A stretch of 43,418 nucleotides of DNA from assembly GCA_017553405.1 (NCBI GenBank), contig JAFZME010000033.1:1-43418 (forward strand), written 5' to 3'. Every line of letters starts with the position of its first letter. Within the stretch, counting starts at the first letter, position 1. The notes below the pieces were generated by a model, which made no database searches, was not told the DNA's origin, and saw only the letters and a list, made by a program, of their open reading frames with translations. The translations under genes were made by a program, and so were the position numbers. The stretch is from Bacteroidales bacterium (GTDB taxonomy: Bacteria; Bacteroidota; Bacteroidia; Bacteroidales; UBA932). This document shows, piece after piece, positions 8,747 through 16,668 of the stretch.

Positions 8747-8763
8747 CGCGCGCCGTACGCGCG
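8747..8763 (+). promoter_or_regulatory. GC-only hairpin in alaS leader
   Basis: CGCGCG, a five-base loop CCGTA, and CGCGCG form a perfect six-bp stem between the candidate promoter and the alaS start. There is no T run after it, so it is not a terminator. E. coli AlaRS is known to bind a palindrome at its own promoter, but any such role here is speculation; it could also simply affect translation. Confidence 0.3.
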
Positions 8764-8782
8764 CAAACGAACAGGCACAGCT

Positions 8783-11401
8783 ATGATGACATCCAAGCAG
8801 ATCAGGCAGAAATTCCTCGATTACTTCGCCTCGAAGGGCCACACAGTGGTTCCCTCGGCCCCTATGGTTATAAAAAACGACCCGACGCTGATGTTTACCA
8901 ACGCCGGTATGAACCAGTTCAAGGACATCTTCCTCGGCAACAGCGCCCCGAAGAGCCCCCGCGCGACTGATTCGCAGAAATGCCTCCGTGTCAGCGGCAA
9001 GCACAACGACCTCGAGCAGGTAGGCCACGACTCCTACCACCACACTATGTTCGAGATGCTCGGCAACTGGAGTTTCGGCGACTACTTCAAGAGCGAAGCC
9101 ATCGACTTCGCCTGGGAGCTCCTCACCGAGGTCTACAGGATAGACCCCAAGGATCTCTATGTGACGGTGTTCGAAGGCTCCCCCGAAGACGGCACCGCCC
9201 TCGACGAGGAAGCCCGCGCCGCCTGGATGAAGCATTTTCCCGCGGAAAAGATCATCCTCGGCAACAAGCACGACAACTTCTGGGAAATGGGCGACACCGG
9301 CCCCTGCGGCCCCAGCAGCGAGATCCATATCGACCTTCGCAGCGAGCAGGAAAAGGCCCTCGTCCCCGGCGCTTCCCTCGTCAACAAGGACAACCCCCTC
9401 GTCATCGAGATCTGGAATCTCGTCTTTATGGAGTTCAACCGCAAGGCCGACGGCTCCCTCGAGCCTCTCCCCGCGAAAAACATCGACACAGGTATGGGCT
9501 TCGAGCGCCTCTGCGCCGTGCTCCAGGGCAAGAATTCCAACTACGACACCGACGTCTTCACCGGGCTTATAAGCAGGATCGAACAGCTTTCCGGACATAA
9601 ATACCACGAAAGTGCAGACACCGAGGTCGCGATGAGAGTCATCGCCGACCACATCAGGGCCATCGCCTTCTCCATCGCCGACGGCCAGCTGCCGTCGAAC
9701 GTCAAGGCCGGCTATGTAATCCGCCGCATCCTGCGCCGTGCCGTGCGCTACGGCTACACATTCCTCGGCTTCACCGAGCCGTTCCTCACGCTTCTCGTGG
9801 AGCAGCTCGTGGCCGATATGGGCGAAGCCTATCCCGAACTCAAGGCCCAGCAGAGACTCATAGAAAGCGTCATAAGGGAAGAGGAAAACGCCTTCCTCAA
9901 GACTCTCGACCGCGGCATCAAGCTCCTCGACGACGCGATTGCAAAGCACGCCGCCAGCAAGGTCATTCCCGGCACGGAAGCCTTCATCCTCTACGACACC
10001 TACGGCTTCCCGATCGACCTCACTGACCTGATCGCCACCGAGAAAGGCTTCACGGTGGACCACGAAGGCTTCGCCGCCGAGCTTCAGAAGCAGAAGGAAA
10101 GGGCGCGCAGCGCGACCTCCAACTCCTTCGGCGACTGGTCCGTCTATCTCGAAGGCGAGGAGTCGGCTTTCGTCGGCTACGACGTCCTCGAGGTCCCGGA
10201 CGCCCGCCTCCTCAAGCAGAGGACTGTCGTCTCCAAGAACAAGACTCTCTACGAGCTCGTATTCGACCGCACACCCTTCTACGCAGAGATGGGCGGCCAG
10301 GTTGGCGACACCGGCGAGATAGTTTCCTCCGCGGGAGAAAAGATACTCATCCTCAACACCGTCAAGGAAAACAACCTCACCATCCACCTCGCCGAAAGGA
10401 TCCCCTCCGAGTGCGAGGGGCCCTTCTCGCTGAAGGTCGATGCGGCCCGCCGTGAGAAAATCGCCGCCAACCACACCGCCACCCACCTCCTCGACGAGGT
10501 GCTCCGCGAGATACTCGGCACCCACGTCGAGCAGAAAGGATCCTTCGTCGGTCCCGACTATTTCCGTTTCGACTTCTCCCATTTCGCCAAACTCACTGAC
10601 GAGGAGATCGCCGAGGCCGAGATGAGAGTCAACGCCCTCATCAGGGCCGACTACCCCCTCCGCGAAAAGCGCGACGCGACAATGGACGAAGCCCTCTCTA
10701 TGGGCGCCATCGCCCTTTTCGGCGAGAAATACGGCGACACCGTCCGCGTCGTCAACTTCGGCCCCTCGACCGAGCTCTGCGGCGGCACCCACGCCTCCTC
10801 GACCGGCCGCATAGGCTTCTTCAAGATAGTCTCCGAAGGAGCCATTGCCGCGGGAGTCAGGAGGATTGAAGCCATCACCGGAGAAGCCGCTGAAAAGATG
10901 GTCTCGGGTATGCAGGAGATGCTTCACCATCTTCGCAGTATGTTCAACAACATCCCCGACCTTCCCGCCGCCATCAACAAGATGCTCGAGGAGAATGCCG
11001 CCTTCCGCAAGAGCCTTGAAGCAGTCGCCGCCGAGAAGGCCGCGAAGCTTGCCGAGTCCATCAAGGAGAGGGCCGAAGAGATTGGCGGGGTAATGGTTGC
11101 GCGTTTCGACCACAGCGCCGACCCGCAGCTTGTCAGGAATATGGCGCTTCTGCTTCAGAAGAACGCCACCAACCTCGTTCTTGCCGGCGCCTACGAGTTC
11201 GACGGCAAGCCCAACCTCATCCTGATGTACACCGACGACCTGGTCGCCAAAGGCCGCAACGCCGGCAAGGACATCCGCGAAGGCGCGAAGTTCATCCAGG
11301 GCGGCGGCGGCGGCCAGCCCGGCCTTGCAACGGCCGGCGGCCGAAGCATAGAAGGCCTCTCCGAAGCCCTTGAAGCACTGATAAAAACCGCAACCGCTTG
11401 A
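8783..11401 (+). CDS. alaS: Alanyl-tRNA synthetase
   Basis: Charges tRNA-Ala and edits mischarged Ser/Gly (872 aa, normal length). The N-terminal class II catalytic domain starts [19 protein letters not shown] and contains the motif [10 protein letters not shown]. The editing domain has the zinc-site motif HTATHLLDE (near residue 563) and CGGTH (near residue 665). The C-terminal C-Ala domain ends with the glycine-rich [14 protein letters not shown]. The start is ATG 8783 or the adjacent ATG 8786; a longer frame from 8741 adds Arg-rich residues encoded by the leader hairpin and is unlikely. The stop overlaps the TTG start of the next gene. Confidence 0.98.
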   Translation: MMTSKQIRQKFLDYFASKGHTVVPSAPMVIKNDPTLMFTNAGMNQFKDIFLGNSAPKSPRATDSQKCLRVSGKHNDLEQVGHDSYHHTMFEMLGNWSFGDYFKSEAIDFAWELLTEVYRIDPKDLYVTVFEGSPEDGTALDEEARAAWMKHFPAEKIILGNKHDNFWEMGDTGPCGPSSEIHIDLRSEQEKALVPGASLVNKDNPLVIEIWNLVFMEFNRKADGSLEPLPAKNIDTGMGFERLCAVLQGKNSNYDTDVFTGLISRIEQLSGHKYHESADTEVAMRVIADHIRAIAFSIADGQLPSNVKAGYVIRRILRRAVRYGYTFLGFTEPFLTLLVEQLVADMGEAYPELKAQQRLIESVIREEENAFLKTLDRGIKLLDDAIAKHAASKVIPGTEAFILYDTYGFPIDLTDLIATEKGFTVDHEGFAAELQKQKERARSATSNSFGDWSVYLEGEESAFVGYDVLEVPDARLLKQRTVVSKNKTLYELVFDRTPFYAEMGGQVGDTGEIVSSAGEKILILNTVKENNLTIHLAERIPSECEGPFSLKVDAARREKIAANHTATHLLDEVLREILGTHVEQKGSFVGPDYFRFDFSHFAKLTDEEIAEAEMRVNALIRADYPLREKRDATMDEALSMGAIALFGEKYGDTVRVVNFGPSTELCGGTHASSTGRIGFFKIVSEGAIAAGVRRIEAITGEAAEKMVSGMQEMLHHLRSMFNNIPDLPAAINKMLEENAAFRKSLEAVAAEKAAKLAESIKERAEEIGGVMVARFDHSADPQLVRNMALLLQKNATNLVLAGAYEFDGKPNLILMYTDDLVAKGRNAGKDIREGAKFIQGGGGGQPGLATAGGRSIEGLSEALEALIKTATA

Positions 11402-13836
11402 AAAAGCTCGACAAGTTCATACTGAAAGCTTTTCTGGGACCGTTCTTCGCGGTTCTGCTGGTGGTGACGTTCATCCTCCTGCTGCAGTTCCTTTGGGTAT
11501 ATATCGATGAACTTGTCGGCAAAGGACTTGGATTCAGGGTTATAGCGGAGTTTATGCTCTGGGCGAGCTGCACGGTGCTGCCGCTCTCGATGCCGCTTTC
11601 GACGCTTCTCGCCTCGATGATGACTCTCGGCCAGATGGCGGAGAACTTCGAGCTCACGGCAATCAAGGCTGCAGGGACCTCCATAGCGAGGGTTATGACC
11701 CCGATTTTCATCGCCTGCGCCATCGTCAGCATCGGAGCTTTCTTCATCTGCAACAACCTCGTCCCCTACGCGACCAACAGGATCTACACCCTCCGCGACG
11801 ACATAGGCCGGACCAAGTCCGAGATCAAGATCCCGGTAGGCACCTTCTACGACGGCATCGACGGCTACATCCTCCGCATCGGCGACCGCGACGACAAGAC
11901 AGGCACACTCTACGACGTGATGGTCTACGACCATTCCGCCAGGAAAGGCAACATAGCGGTCACGGTGGCCGACTCCGGCGTTATGAGGATGTCCAAGGCG
12001 AAGGACTACCTCACCTTCACGATGTACGCCGGCACTTCCTACCAGGAAGACAACGTCAAGAAGTTCCGCGACACGACCTACGGCCTCCAGAGGATCAACT
12101 TCGCGAAGCAGGAGCTGATCATCCCCCTGGAGAACTACGCCTTCCAGTCCTCCGGCGAGGCGCGCTTCGGCGACCAGGTCAAGTCGATGAATCTCAAGCA
12201 GCTGCGCCACGGGCAGGATTCCCTTCAGCACTACGACGATTCGCTCCATCTGAAGCATCTGGCGGATTTCAACGCGCTGTCAGTCCTTCGCCACCGCAGC
12301 CAGCTCGACACTTCGTGGAAGAGGAAGAGCGTCTTTGAAGACGAGGATTTCCTCAAATGGGACAATATGACCAGGGAGTGGAAAGCCTACGAGGCCGCCT
12401 CGTCGTCCGCAAGGCAGATGGAATCCTCCATCAAGACCTTCAGTATGGACACCTACGAGTCCACGTGGATACTCCGCAGGACCAACCTCGAAATACTCAA
12501 AAAATTCGCCCAGGCCCTCGCCTGCCTCATCTTGTTCTTCATAGGCGCCCCGCTCGGAGCCCTCATCGGGAAGGGAGGCATCGGCTCCTCCGCGGTGGTC
12601 TCAGCCCTGTTCTTCGTCCTCTACTGGGTGGTCGACATCACAGGCGCCAAGTTGTCCAACGACGGCGCGACCAGCGCTTTCGTCGGTGCATTCATATCGG
12701 CGATGGTGCTGCTGCCGATAGGCATATTCCTCACCTGGAGAGCCATCCGTGAAAAACCGATATTCGGAAGCGACAGCACCCTCGAGCTCTGGAGAAAGGT
12801 CAAGAGCAAGGTCGTGTCCTTCTTCAGGAAGACGAGGATAGTCTATATGGGCACGCCCGAATTCGCCGTGGCACCTCTCAAGGCACTCCTTGAGCGGCGC
12901 TACAAGGTTGTCGGCGTAGTCACGGTTCCGGACAAGCCGAGCGGCCGCGGCCTGAAGATGCAGGAAAGCGCGGTGAAGACCTTTGCAGTTGAAAAGGGCA
13001 TCCCCGTCCTACAGCCCGAGAAGCTCAAGGATCCGGAGTTCCTCAGGAGCCTCGCGGCCCTGAAGGGCGACATCTTCGTAGTCGTCGGCTTCAGGATGCT
13101 GCCGGAGGCCGTCTGGAGGATGCCGAAGAAAGGCACCTTCAACCTCCACGCCGCCCTGCTGCCTCAGTACCGCGGCGCCGCTCCTATCAACTGGGCCGTC
13201 ATCAACGGCGAAAGGGTGACCGGCGTCACGACCTTCCTCATCGACGCCCGCATCGACACCGGCGGCATCATCCTCCGTTCCGAGCATATGATAGCCCCGA
13301 CCGACACCGCCGGCGACGTCCACGACGCACTTATGGAGAAGGGCGCCGAACTTGTCGTCGAGACCGTCGAAGGCCTCATCCAGGGCAATGTGGAGACTCG
13401 AGTGCAGAGGAGCTTCATCCAGGGCTCCGAGCTTCTCAAGCCCGCTCCGAAGCTCACAAGGGAGCTCTGCCACATCGACTGGGACGACACCACGAAGCAG
13501 ATTGTCAACCTCATACGAGGCCTCTCCCCCTACCCGGCCGCCTGGACGGAGCTCGTGCGCGACGGCGTGCCTGCGCAATTGAAGATCTACAGGGCTTCCG
13601 CAATGGAAGGCGCACCGAAGGCCGCTCCCGGCACCGTTCTTTCCGACGGCAAGTCCTATCTTGCCATCGCCACCGCCGACGGCGCAGTAGCCCTCGAAGA
13701 CGTCCAGCTCTCCGGCAAGAAGAGGATGGACGTCAAGGCTTTCCTAGCCGGCTTCCGCGAGCCCGAAGCCTATGCGGCCGACAAGGGCACCTCCAAGGCC
13801 GAAATCGCAAAGGCGAAGCCACAGGAGGACGACTGA
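11398..13836 (+). CDS. LptF/LptG-type permease fused to methionyl-tRNA formyltransferase
   Basis: Single 812-codon frame with two normally separate proteins. Residues 1-476 are a YjgP/YjgQ (LptF/LptG) permease of the lipopolysaccharide export ABC system: three N-terminal membrane helices (about 10-35, 55-78, 100-122), a periplasmic beta domain, and three C-terminal helices (about 375-450). From about residue 478 the frame reads [13 protein letters not shown], the start of Fmt, followed by the catalytic set N582, H584 ([16 protein letters not shown]) and D620 (IDARIDTGG), and the C-terminal OB-like domain. No stop or clear ATG lies before the first Fmt strand. A GTG at 12814 could act as an internal start. 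The permease C-terminus should face the cytoplasm, so Fmt would be tethered there. Start is TTG overlapping the alaS stop. A sequencing error removing a stop cannot be excluded. Confidence 0.9.
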   Translation: MKKLDKFILKAFLGPFFAVLLVVTFILLLQFLWVYIDELVGKGLGFRVIAEFMLWASCTVLPLSMPLSTLLASMMTLGQMAENFELTAIKAAGTSIARVMTPIFIACAIVSIGAFFICNNLVPYATNRIYTLRDDIGRTKSEIKIPVGTFYDGIDGYILRIGDRDDKTGTLYDVMVYDHSARKGNIAVTVADSGVMRMSKAKDYLTFTMYAGTSYQEDNVKKFRDTTYGLQRINFAKQELIIPLENYAFQSSGEARFGDQVKSMNLKQLRHGQDSLQHYDDSLHLKHLADFNALSVLRHRSQLDTSWKRKSVFEDEDFLKWDNMTREWKAYEAASSSARQMESSIKTFSMDTYESTWILRRTNLEILKKFAQALACLILFFIGAPLGALIGKGGIGSSAVVSALFFVLYWVVDITGAKLSNDGATSAFVGAFISAMVLLPIGIFLTWRAIREKPIFGSDSTLELWRKVKSKVVSFFRKTRIVYMGTPEFAVAPLKALLERRYKVVGVVTVPDKPSGRGLKMQESAVKTFAVEKGIPVLQPEKLKDPEFLRSLAALKGDIFVVVGFRMLPEAVWRMPKKGTFNLHAALLPQYRGAAPINWAVINGERVTGVTTFLIDARIDTGGIILRSEHMIAPTDTAGDVHDALMEKGAELVVETVEGLIQGNVETRVQRSFIQGSELLKPAPKLTRELCHIDWDDTTKQIVNLIRGLSPYPAAWTELVRDGVPAQLKIYRASAMEGAPKAAPGTVLSDGKSYLAIATADGAVALEDVQLSGKKRMDVKAFLAGFREPEAYAADKGTSKAEIAKAKPQEDD

Positions 13837-14504
13837 TGGGAAGCTGCGTCATCATCAGTGCCGGTGATTTCCCCACGAAGGAATACCCGCTCTATCTTCT
13901 CCGCACGGCAGACAGGATAGTTTGCTGCGACGGCGCGTTCAGGACCTTCCTGCGCCGCTCGGAGGCCGTCTTCGGGTTTTTGAGGCTGCCTGATGCCGTG
14001 GTCGGGGATATGGATTCCCTGCCTTCGTCCCTCGCTGAGAAATACCGCGGCATTATAGTCAAAATCGACGAGCAGGAGCACAACGACCAGACGAAGGCAG
14101 TCCGCTACGTCCTCGAGCATTTCAAGGACATCGACTCCATCCATATCCTGGGCGCCACCGGCAAGCGCGAGGTCCACACCCTTGGCAACCTCTCGCTCCT
14201 TATGGAGTACACGCGGGCCTTCGGCGTCGACGGCCTCACCAGCAGCCCCACCGTCGACATCGTCTCCGACCGCTGCACCGCCATCGCCGTCACCGACAGC
14301 TGCACCCTCGAGGTCGGGCAGGGGCGCCCCATCTCGGTCATCACGACCGACAATTCCCTTCAAATCCGCTCCGAGGGCCTCGAATGGCCCACCGACGAGG
14401 TCGTCTTCGACAACCTCTGGAAGGCCACCCTCAACCGCGCCTCCTCCGACACGGTCTGCCTAAAGTTCAGCCATCCTTCAATGGCGCTAGTTATTCTCGA
14501 ATAA
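13836..14504 (+). CDS. thiN: Thiamine pyrophosphokinase
   Basis: Transfers pyrophosphate from ATP to thiamine to make thiamine diphosphate (222 aa). Family signatures are visible: CCDGAFR near residue 29, VVGDMDSLPSS near residue 55, and HNDQTKAVRYVLEH near residue 79, which together supply the metal- and substrate-binding Asp residues. GATGKREVHTLGNLSLL follows. The C-terminal half is the thiamine-binding beta domain. The ATG overlaps the previous stop by one base (TGATG), so it is translationally coupled to the permease::Fmt gene. The 3' end faces the transposase gene and its repeats. Confidence 0.93.
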   Translation: MGSCVIISAGDFPTKEYPLYLLRTADRIVCCDGAFRTFLRRSEAVFGFLRLPDAVVGDMDSLPSSLAEKYRGIIVKIDEQEHNDQTKAVRYVLEHFKDIDSIHILGATGKREVHTLGNLSLLMEYTRAFGVDGLTSSPTVDIVSDRCTAIAVTDSCTLEVGQGRPISVITTDNSLQIRSEGLEWPTDEVVFDNLWKATLNRASSDTVCLKFSHPSMALVILE

Positions 14505-14521
14505 CGCCCCCCCGCCTCTCC

Positions 14522-14608
14522 GTGTACAAAACACCCCCTTTTTTGTCAACCGCTACATCGATTTGACCATTCCGTGTACAAAAACACCCCGTTTTTGTTA
14601 ACGGGGTG
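14522..14608. repeat. Left copy of the transposase-linked repeat (modules A and B)
   Basis: Module A (14522-14550) begins GTGTACAAAACACCCCC and ends TTTGTCAAC. Module B starts exactly 52 bases later (14574) with GTGTACAAAAACACCCCG and contains a hairpin with arms CACCCCGTT (14585-14593) and AACGGGGTG (14600-14608). The first 33 bases of B (14574-14606) are identical to 15689-15721 on the other side of the transposase gene. The A-to-B offset is also 52 bases there. I see no other copy in the window. Confidence 0.85.
14585..14608 (-). terminator. Hairpin terminator after the transposase gene
   Basis: On the minus strand the 9-bp stem CACCCCGTT/AACGGGGTG with a six-base loop is followed directly by TTTTTGTACAC, the layout of an intrinsic terminator. 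It lies just beyond the transposase stop at 14614 and is built from repeat module B. Confidence 0.65.
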
Positions 14609-14613
14609 CGGCA

Positions 14614-15537
14614 TTACGGGCTGAGAGGCGGGAACATTTCATTGATGAACGCCAGGGGTATGCCGGTGCAGCGGGAGAGTTGCTTGTTGGAGGCGCCGTA
14701 TTCCTGTTTTAAAGAGCGAACCAGCTGCTGCTTATGACTTTGCGGCAGCAGGCGAGGGTTGTCGGTGCCGAATTCCGTCTTACAGCACTTTACGGCAATC
14801 ATATACGCCTCCTCGTCAGTCAAAAGCGACGACTCACCGAGCCGAGCCGCCGTGGCAGTGTACGACTCGACATTTCGTGTAATCCACCAGATAAACTGCC
14901 TGGTATTCTCGAACATAGATTCCGCCAGCCGATAATCCACGAAACTTGACGGCAGAATCATCCCGTCTGCTACCCTAAGCGTTGATGGAAGCCTGCAATC
15001 CCTTCCCCACTTTATGGCACGACTGGCACGAATACTCAATTCCGACGCCGGAATTCCTTGAGGATACAACGGCAACATACTGTTGAAATACAGATATCCG
15101 GTACACCAAGGATAACTGAACGGATTGACATCGTTTCTGGCTGCATAAGGATTGCGGACAACGTAAGCAATCTCGTCCCGCATCTGCTTCAAGTCAGAGA
15201 TCTCGACAGTATTGAAGTCGACATCAAAAGTCGGTCTCCTATACCGCCTCAGGAACATATTCAATCGCTTGAGCAATTCACGGATAAACGATTCACATTC
15301 ATCCTTGCTGCCAGTCAGGATAAAGTGCAAATGATTGCTCATAATTGCGTATGCCAATACACGGCATCCACTCATCATCGCGGCGACGGCAATCATATTC
15401 GTCGCGGCCCGATAATCATCTTCCAGCAAGAAGAGCAACTCCTTCTCGGGCGGAGTGGAATAATAATGATAATAAGGAGCGTTTACACTGAAGACGCTTT
15501 CGCAAATAAAGTGTGTGTTACCCATCTTTTTTCCCAT
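14614..15537 (-). CDS. REP-associated tyrosine transposase (Y1/HUH family)
   Basis: Single-strand DNA transposase-like protein (307 aa). The HUH motif is in MSNHLHFIL (H69, H71), and the candidate nucleophile is Y125 in EIAYVVRNP, which matches the Y-x-x-x-N-P motif of RAYT proteins related to IS200/IS605 TnpA. The C-terminal part (about residues 255-305, SNKQLSRCTGIP) looks like a helix-turn-helix, as expected for a repeat-binding domain. Start is ATG 15537 (MGKKMGNTHF) or ATG 15525. The gene is a single copy flanked on both sides by matching palindromic repeats, the usual arrangement of RAYTs, which are generally domesticated and not themselves highly mobile. It is convergent with thiN and downstream of the PorV/PorQ-like gene. 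Confidence 0.9.
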   Translation of the reverse strand: MGKKMGNTHFICESVFSVNAPYYHYYSTPPEKELLFLLEDDYRAATNMIAVAAMMSGCRVLAYAIMSNHLHFILTGSKDECESFIRELLKRLNMFLRRYRRPTFDVDFNTVEISDLKQMRDEIAYVVRNPYAARNDVNPFSYPWCTGYLYFNSMLPLYPQGIPASELSIRASRAIKWGRDCRLPSTLRVADGMILPSSFVDYRLAESMFENTRQFIWWITRNVESYTATAARLGESSLLTDEEAYMIAVKCCKTEFGTDNPRLLPQSHKQQLVRSLKQEYGASNKQLSRCTGIPLAFINEMFPPLSP

Positions 15538-15543
15538 AAAGTT

Positions 15544-15560
15544 ATTGCCGCCACGGCAAT
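15544..15560 (-). promoter_or_regulatory. Short palindrome in the transposase leader
   Basis: ATTGCCG, loop CCA, CGGCAAT form a perfect seven-bp hairpin ending seven bases upstream of the transposase ATG at 15537. It could limit translation or be a binding site for the transposase itself. The rest of 15561-15636 is AT-rich and probably holds the promoter, but I find no exact TAnnTTTG box. Confidence 0.35.
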
Positions 15561-15636
15561 CCTACAAGGGAAATCCGCCGCGGGTATGCTGATTTTTATG
15601 ATTTTTAAACAGATTTAATGTTTTTTATAAGGAATG

Positions 15637-15736
15637 GTGCACAAAAACACCCCCTTTTTGTGCACGGAAGCGCACAAAAGTGCCATCGGTGTACAAAAAC
15701 ACCCCGTTTTTGTTAACGGGGCGCGTTTTTGTACAC
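15637..15736. repeat. Right copy of the transposase-linked repeat (modules C and D)
   Basis: Module C (15637-15665) is a perfect 11-bp inverted repeat, GTGCACAAAAA and TTTTTGTGCAC, around CACCCCC. Module D starts 52 bases later at 15689. Its outer arms GTGTACAAAAAC (15689-15700) and GTTTTTGTACAC (15725-15736) pair over 12 bp. An inner hairpin CCCCGTT/AACGGGG (15702-15708 and 15715-15721) sits inside, so D can form a long two-part hairpin. Its first 33 bases equal those of module B. Between C and D, GCACAAAAGTGC gives another small hairpin. Confidence 0.85.
15689..15736 (-). terminator. Hairpin terminator after the PorV/PorQ-like gene
   Basis: Read on the minus strand, the inner stem CCCCGTT/AACGGGG is followed by TGTTTTTGTACAC, giving an intrinsic-terminator layout 33 bases beyond the stop of the gene ending at 15769. 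It would end the long protease/SusCD transcript and shield the transposase gene from read-through. It is the same sequence as repeat module D. Confidence 0.55.
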
Positions 15737-15768
15737 TGGCGATGAGGGCCGGGGCGGAAGTCGGCGGC

Positions 15769-16668
15769 CTAGAAGCTGTAGCCCAGGCCGAGCTGGAAGG
15801 TGTTGCCGATTGTCTTGTTGAGGGTGAGGAAGGAGACGTCCAGGGAGACGCCCTTGTACTTTCCGCCAAGGCCGACGGCAATGTGGGACGGAACGGCGGC
15901 GTACTTCGAGGCGTAGCGGTAGCCGACACGGACGAAGCCCATATCATTGATCCCATAGGAGAAGCCGGCGGAAACGCCCCAGTTGTTGGAGAAGAACCAG
16001 TCGCCGTCGAGAAGGGCCTCGATGGAGTGGATGCCCGTCACATAGCGGTAGGACAAAGCGACGGCAAGCGAGGACGGCAGGTCGGAGGTGTCCGAGTCCT
16101 CAAGTATCTTGCCGACGGAACGGACTCCGACAGCCGCGTTGAATCCTTCCCAGAAGCGCACCTGCGCAAGGATGTCGACGGAGAAGGCAGACGAAGAGAA
16201 ATCCTTCATAAAGCAGGCCTTGGAGTACTTGGCATTGACTCCGAAAGCGAAATGGTCCCCTATCCCGACAGAGAGAGCGCCGCCGACAGCGAAATCATAC
16301 GGAGCGAAACCGTCGATCTTCTCATAGCCAAGCTGGTGGACATAGCCTACCGCGAAGCCGAAGCGCTTGACGGGCCTGAAAGCGGCGCCGACAGCAATAT
16401 TCGAAGTCTTTAAAACGGATGGCGCATAAAGGCTGTAAGACGCCTTCACCGAGCCAAGGCCGTCCATCATAGCGATGGCGGCAGGGTTGGAGAACACGGC
16501 GAAGGCCGGAGCCACGGTCATCGACGTGAGTCCCGTCCCCGCCATCCCGGAAATGCCGGGGTCACGGCTCCAGCGAAGAAACGGATGGGCCTCGTTGCGC
16601 GGCACCACCTGGGCGGCGGCGGCCACGCAGAGAAAGAGCGCGGACATCAATACGACAAGCCTTCTCAT
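15769..16668 (-). CDS. PorV/PorQ-like outer-membrane beta-barrel protein
   Basis: Outer-membrane protein (299 aa) with a signal peptide (MRRLVVLMSALFLCVAAAAQ, cleavage after about residue 19). It has the early signature of the PorV/PorQ family (GISGMAGTGLTSM, then AVFSNPAAIAMM near residue 60), followed by alternating barrel strands. It ends in LGLGYSF with a terminal aromatic, typical of Bam-assembled barrels. PorV carries T9SS cargo from the translocon to the surface attachment complex, and PorQ is related. The start overlaps the stop of the T9SS-tailed protease (ATGA), so the pair is co-translated and a cargo-handling role is plausible. It could also be a generic member of this barrel family. 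Confidence 0.75.
   Translation of the reverse strand: MRRLVVLMSALFLCVAAAAQVVPRNEAHPFLRWSRDPGISGMAGTGLTSMTVAPAFAVFSNPAAIAMMDGLGSVKASYSLYAPSVLKTSNIAVGAAFRPVKRFGFAVGYVHQLGYEKIDGFAPYDFAVGGALSVGIGDHFAFGVNAKYSKACFMKDFSSSAFSVDILAQVRFWEGFNAAVGVRSVGKILEDSDTSDLPSSLAVALSYRYVTGIHSIEALLDGDWFFSNNWGVSAGFSYGINDMGFVRVGYRYASKYAAVPSHIAVGLGGKYKGVSLDVSFLTLNKTIGNTFQLGLGYSF

Larger units (their letters stand above)
14511..14632. repeat. 10-bp inverted repeat enclosing the left repeat unit
   Basis: CCCGCCTCTC at 14511-14520 and GAGAGGCGGG at 14623-14632 are perfect inverted repeats. They enclose the whole left repeat unit, and the right arm lies inside the last codons of the transposase gene. The geometry suggests a boundary or fold associated with the element, but it could be chance. 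Confidence 0.45.

Noticed and set aside
8741..8785. Extended alaS start with an Arg-rich leader peptide
   Set aside because: The extra codons come from the GC hairpin and begin six bases after the predicted -7 box; the normal AlaRS N-terminus starts at the later ATG pair.
7735..8796. Extended 353-aa version of the M23 peptidase starting at 8796
   Set aside because: The extra 35 residues have no membrane or conserved features and cross the divergent promoter region; ATG 8691 gives a normal basic N-terminus before the membrane helix.
8717..11113. 798-codon minus-strand open frame opposite alaS
   Set aside because: It is antisense to a clearly conserved synthetase, has low-complexity Gly/Val/Glu-rich sequence and no domain. 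Long antisense frames are expected from the GC-rich codon usage here.
14614..15537. Transposase as part of a complete IS200/IS605 insertion sequence with TnpB or guide RNA
   Set aside because: No tnpB-like frame or omega-RNA-like region adjoins it, and the protein has RAYT-type features with repeats on both sides.
14522..15736. Repeats around the transposase as a CRISPR array
   Set aside because: Only two copies of a composite palindromic unit, separated by a gene, with no regular spacers and no cas genes.
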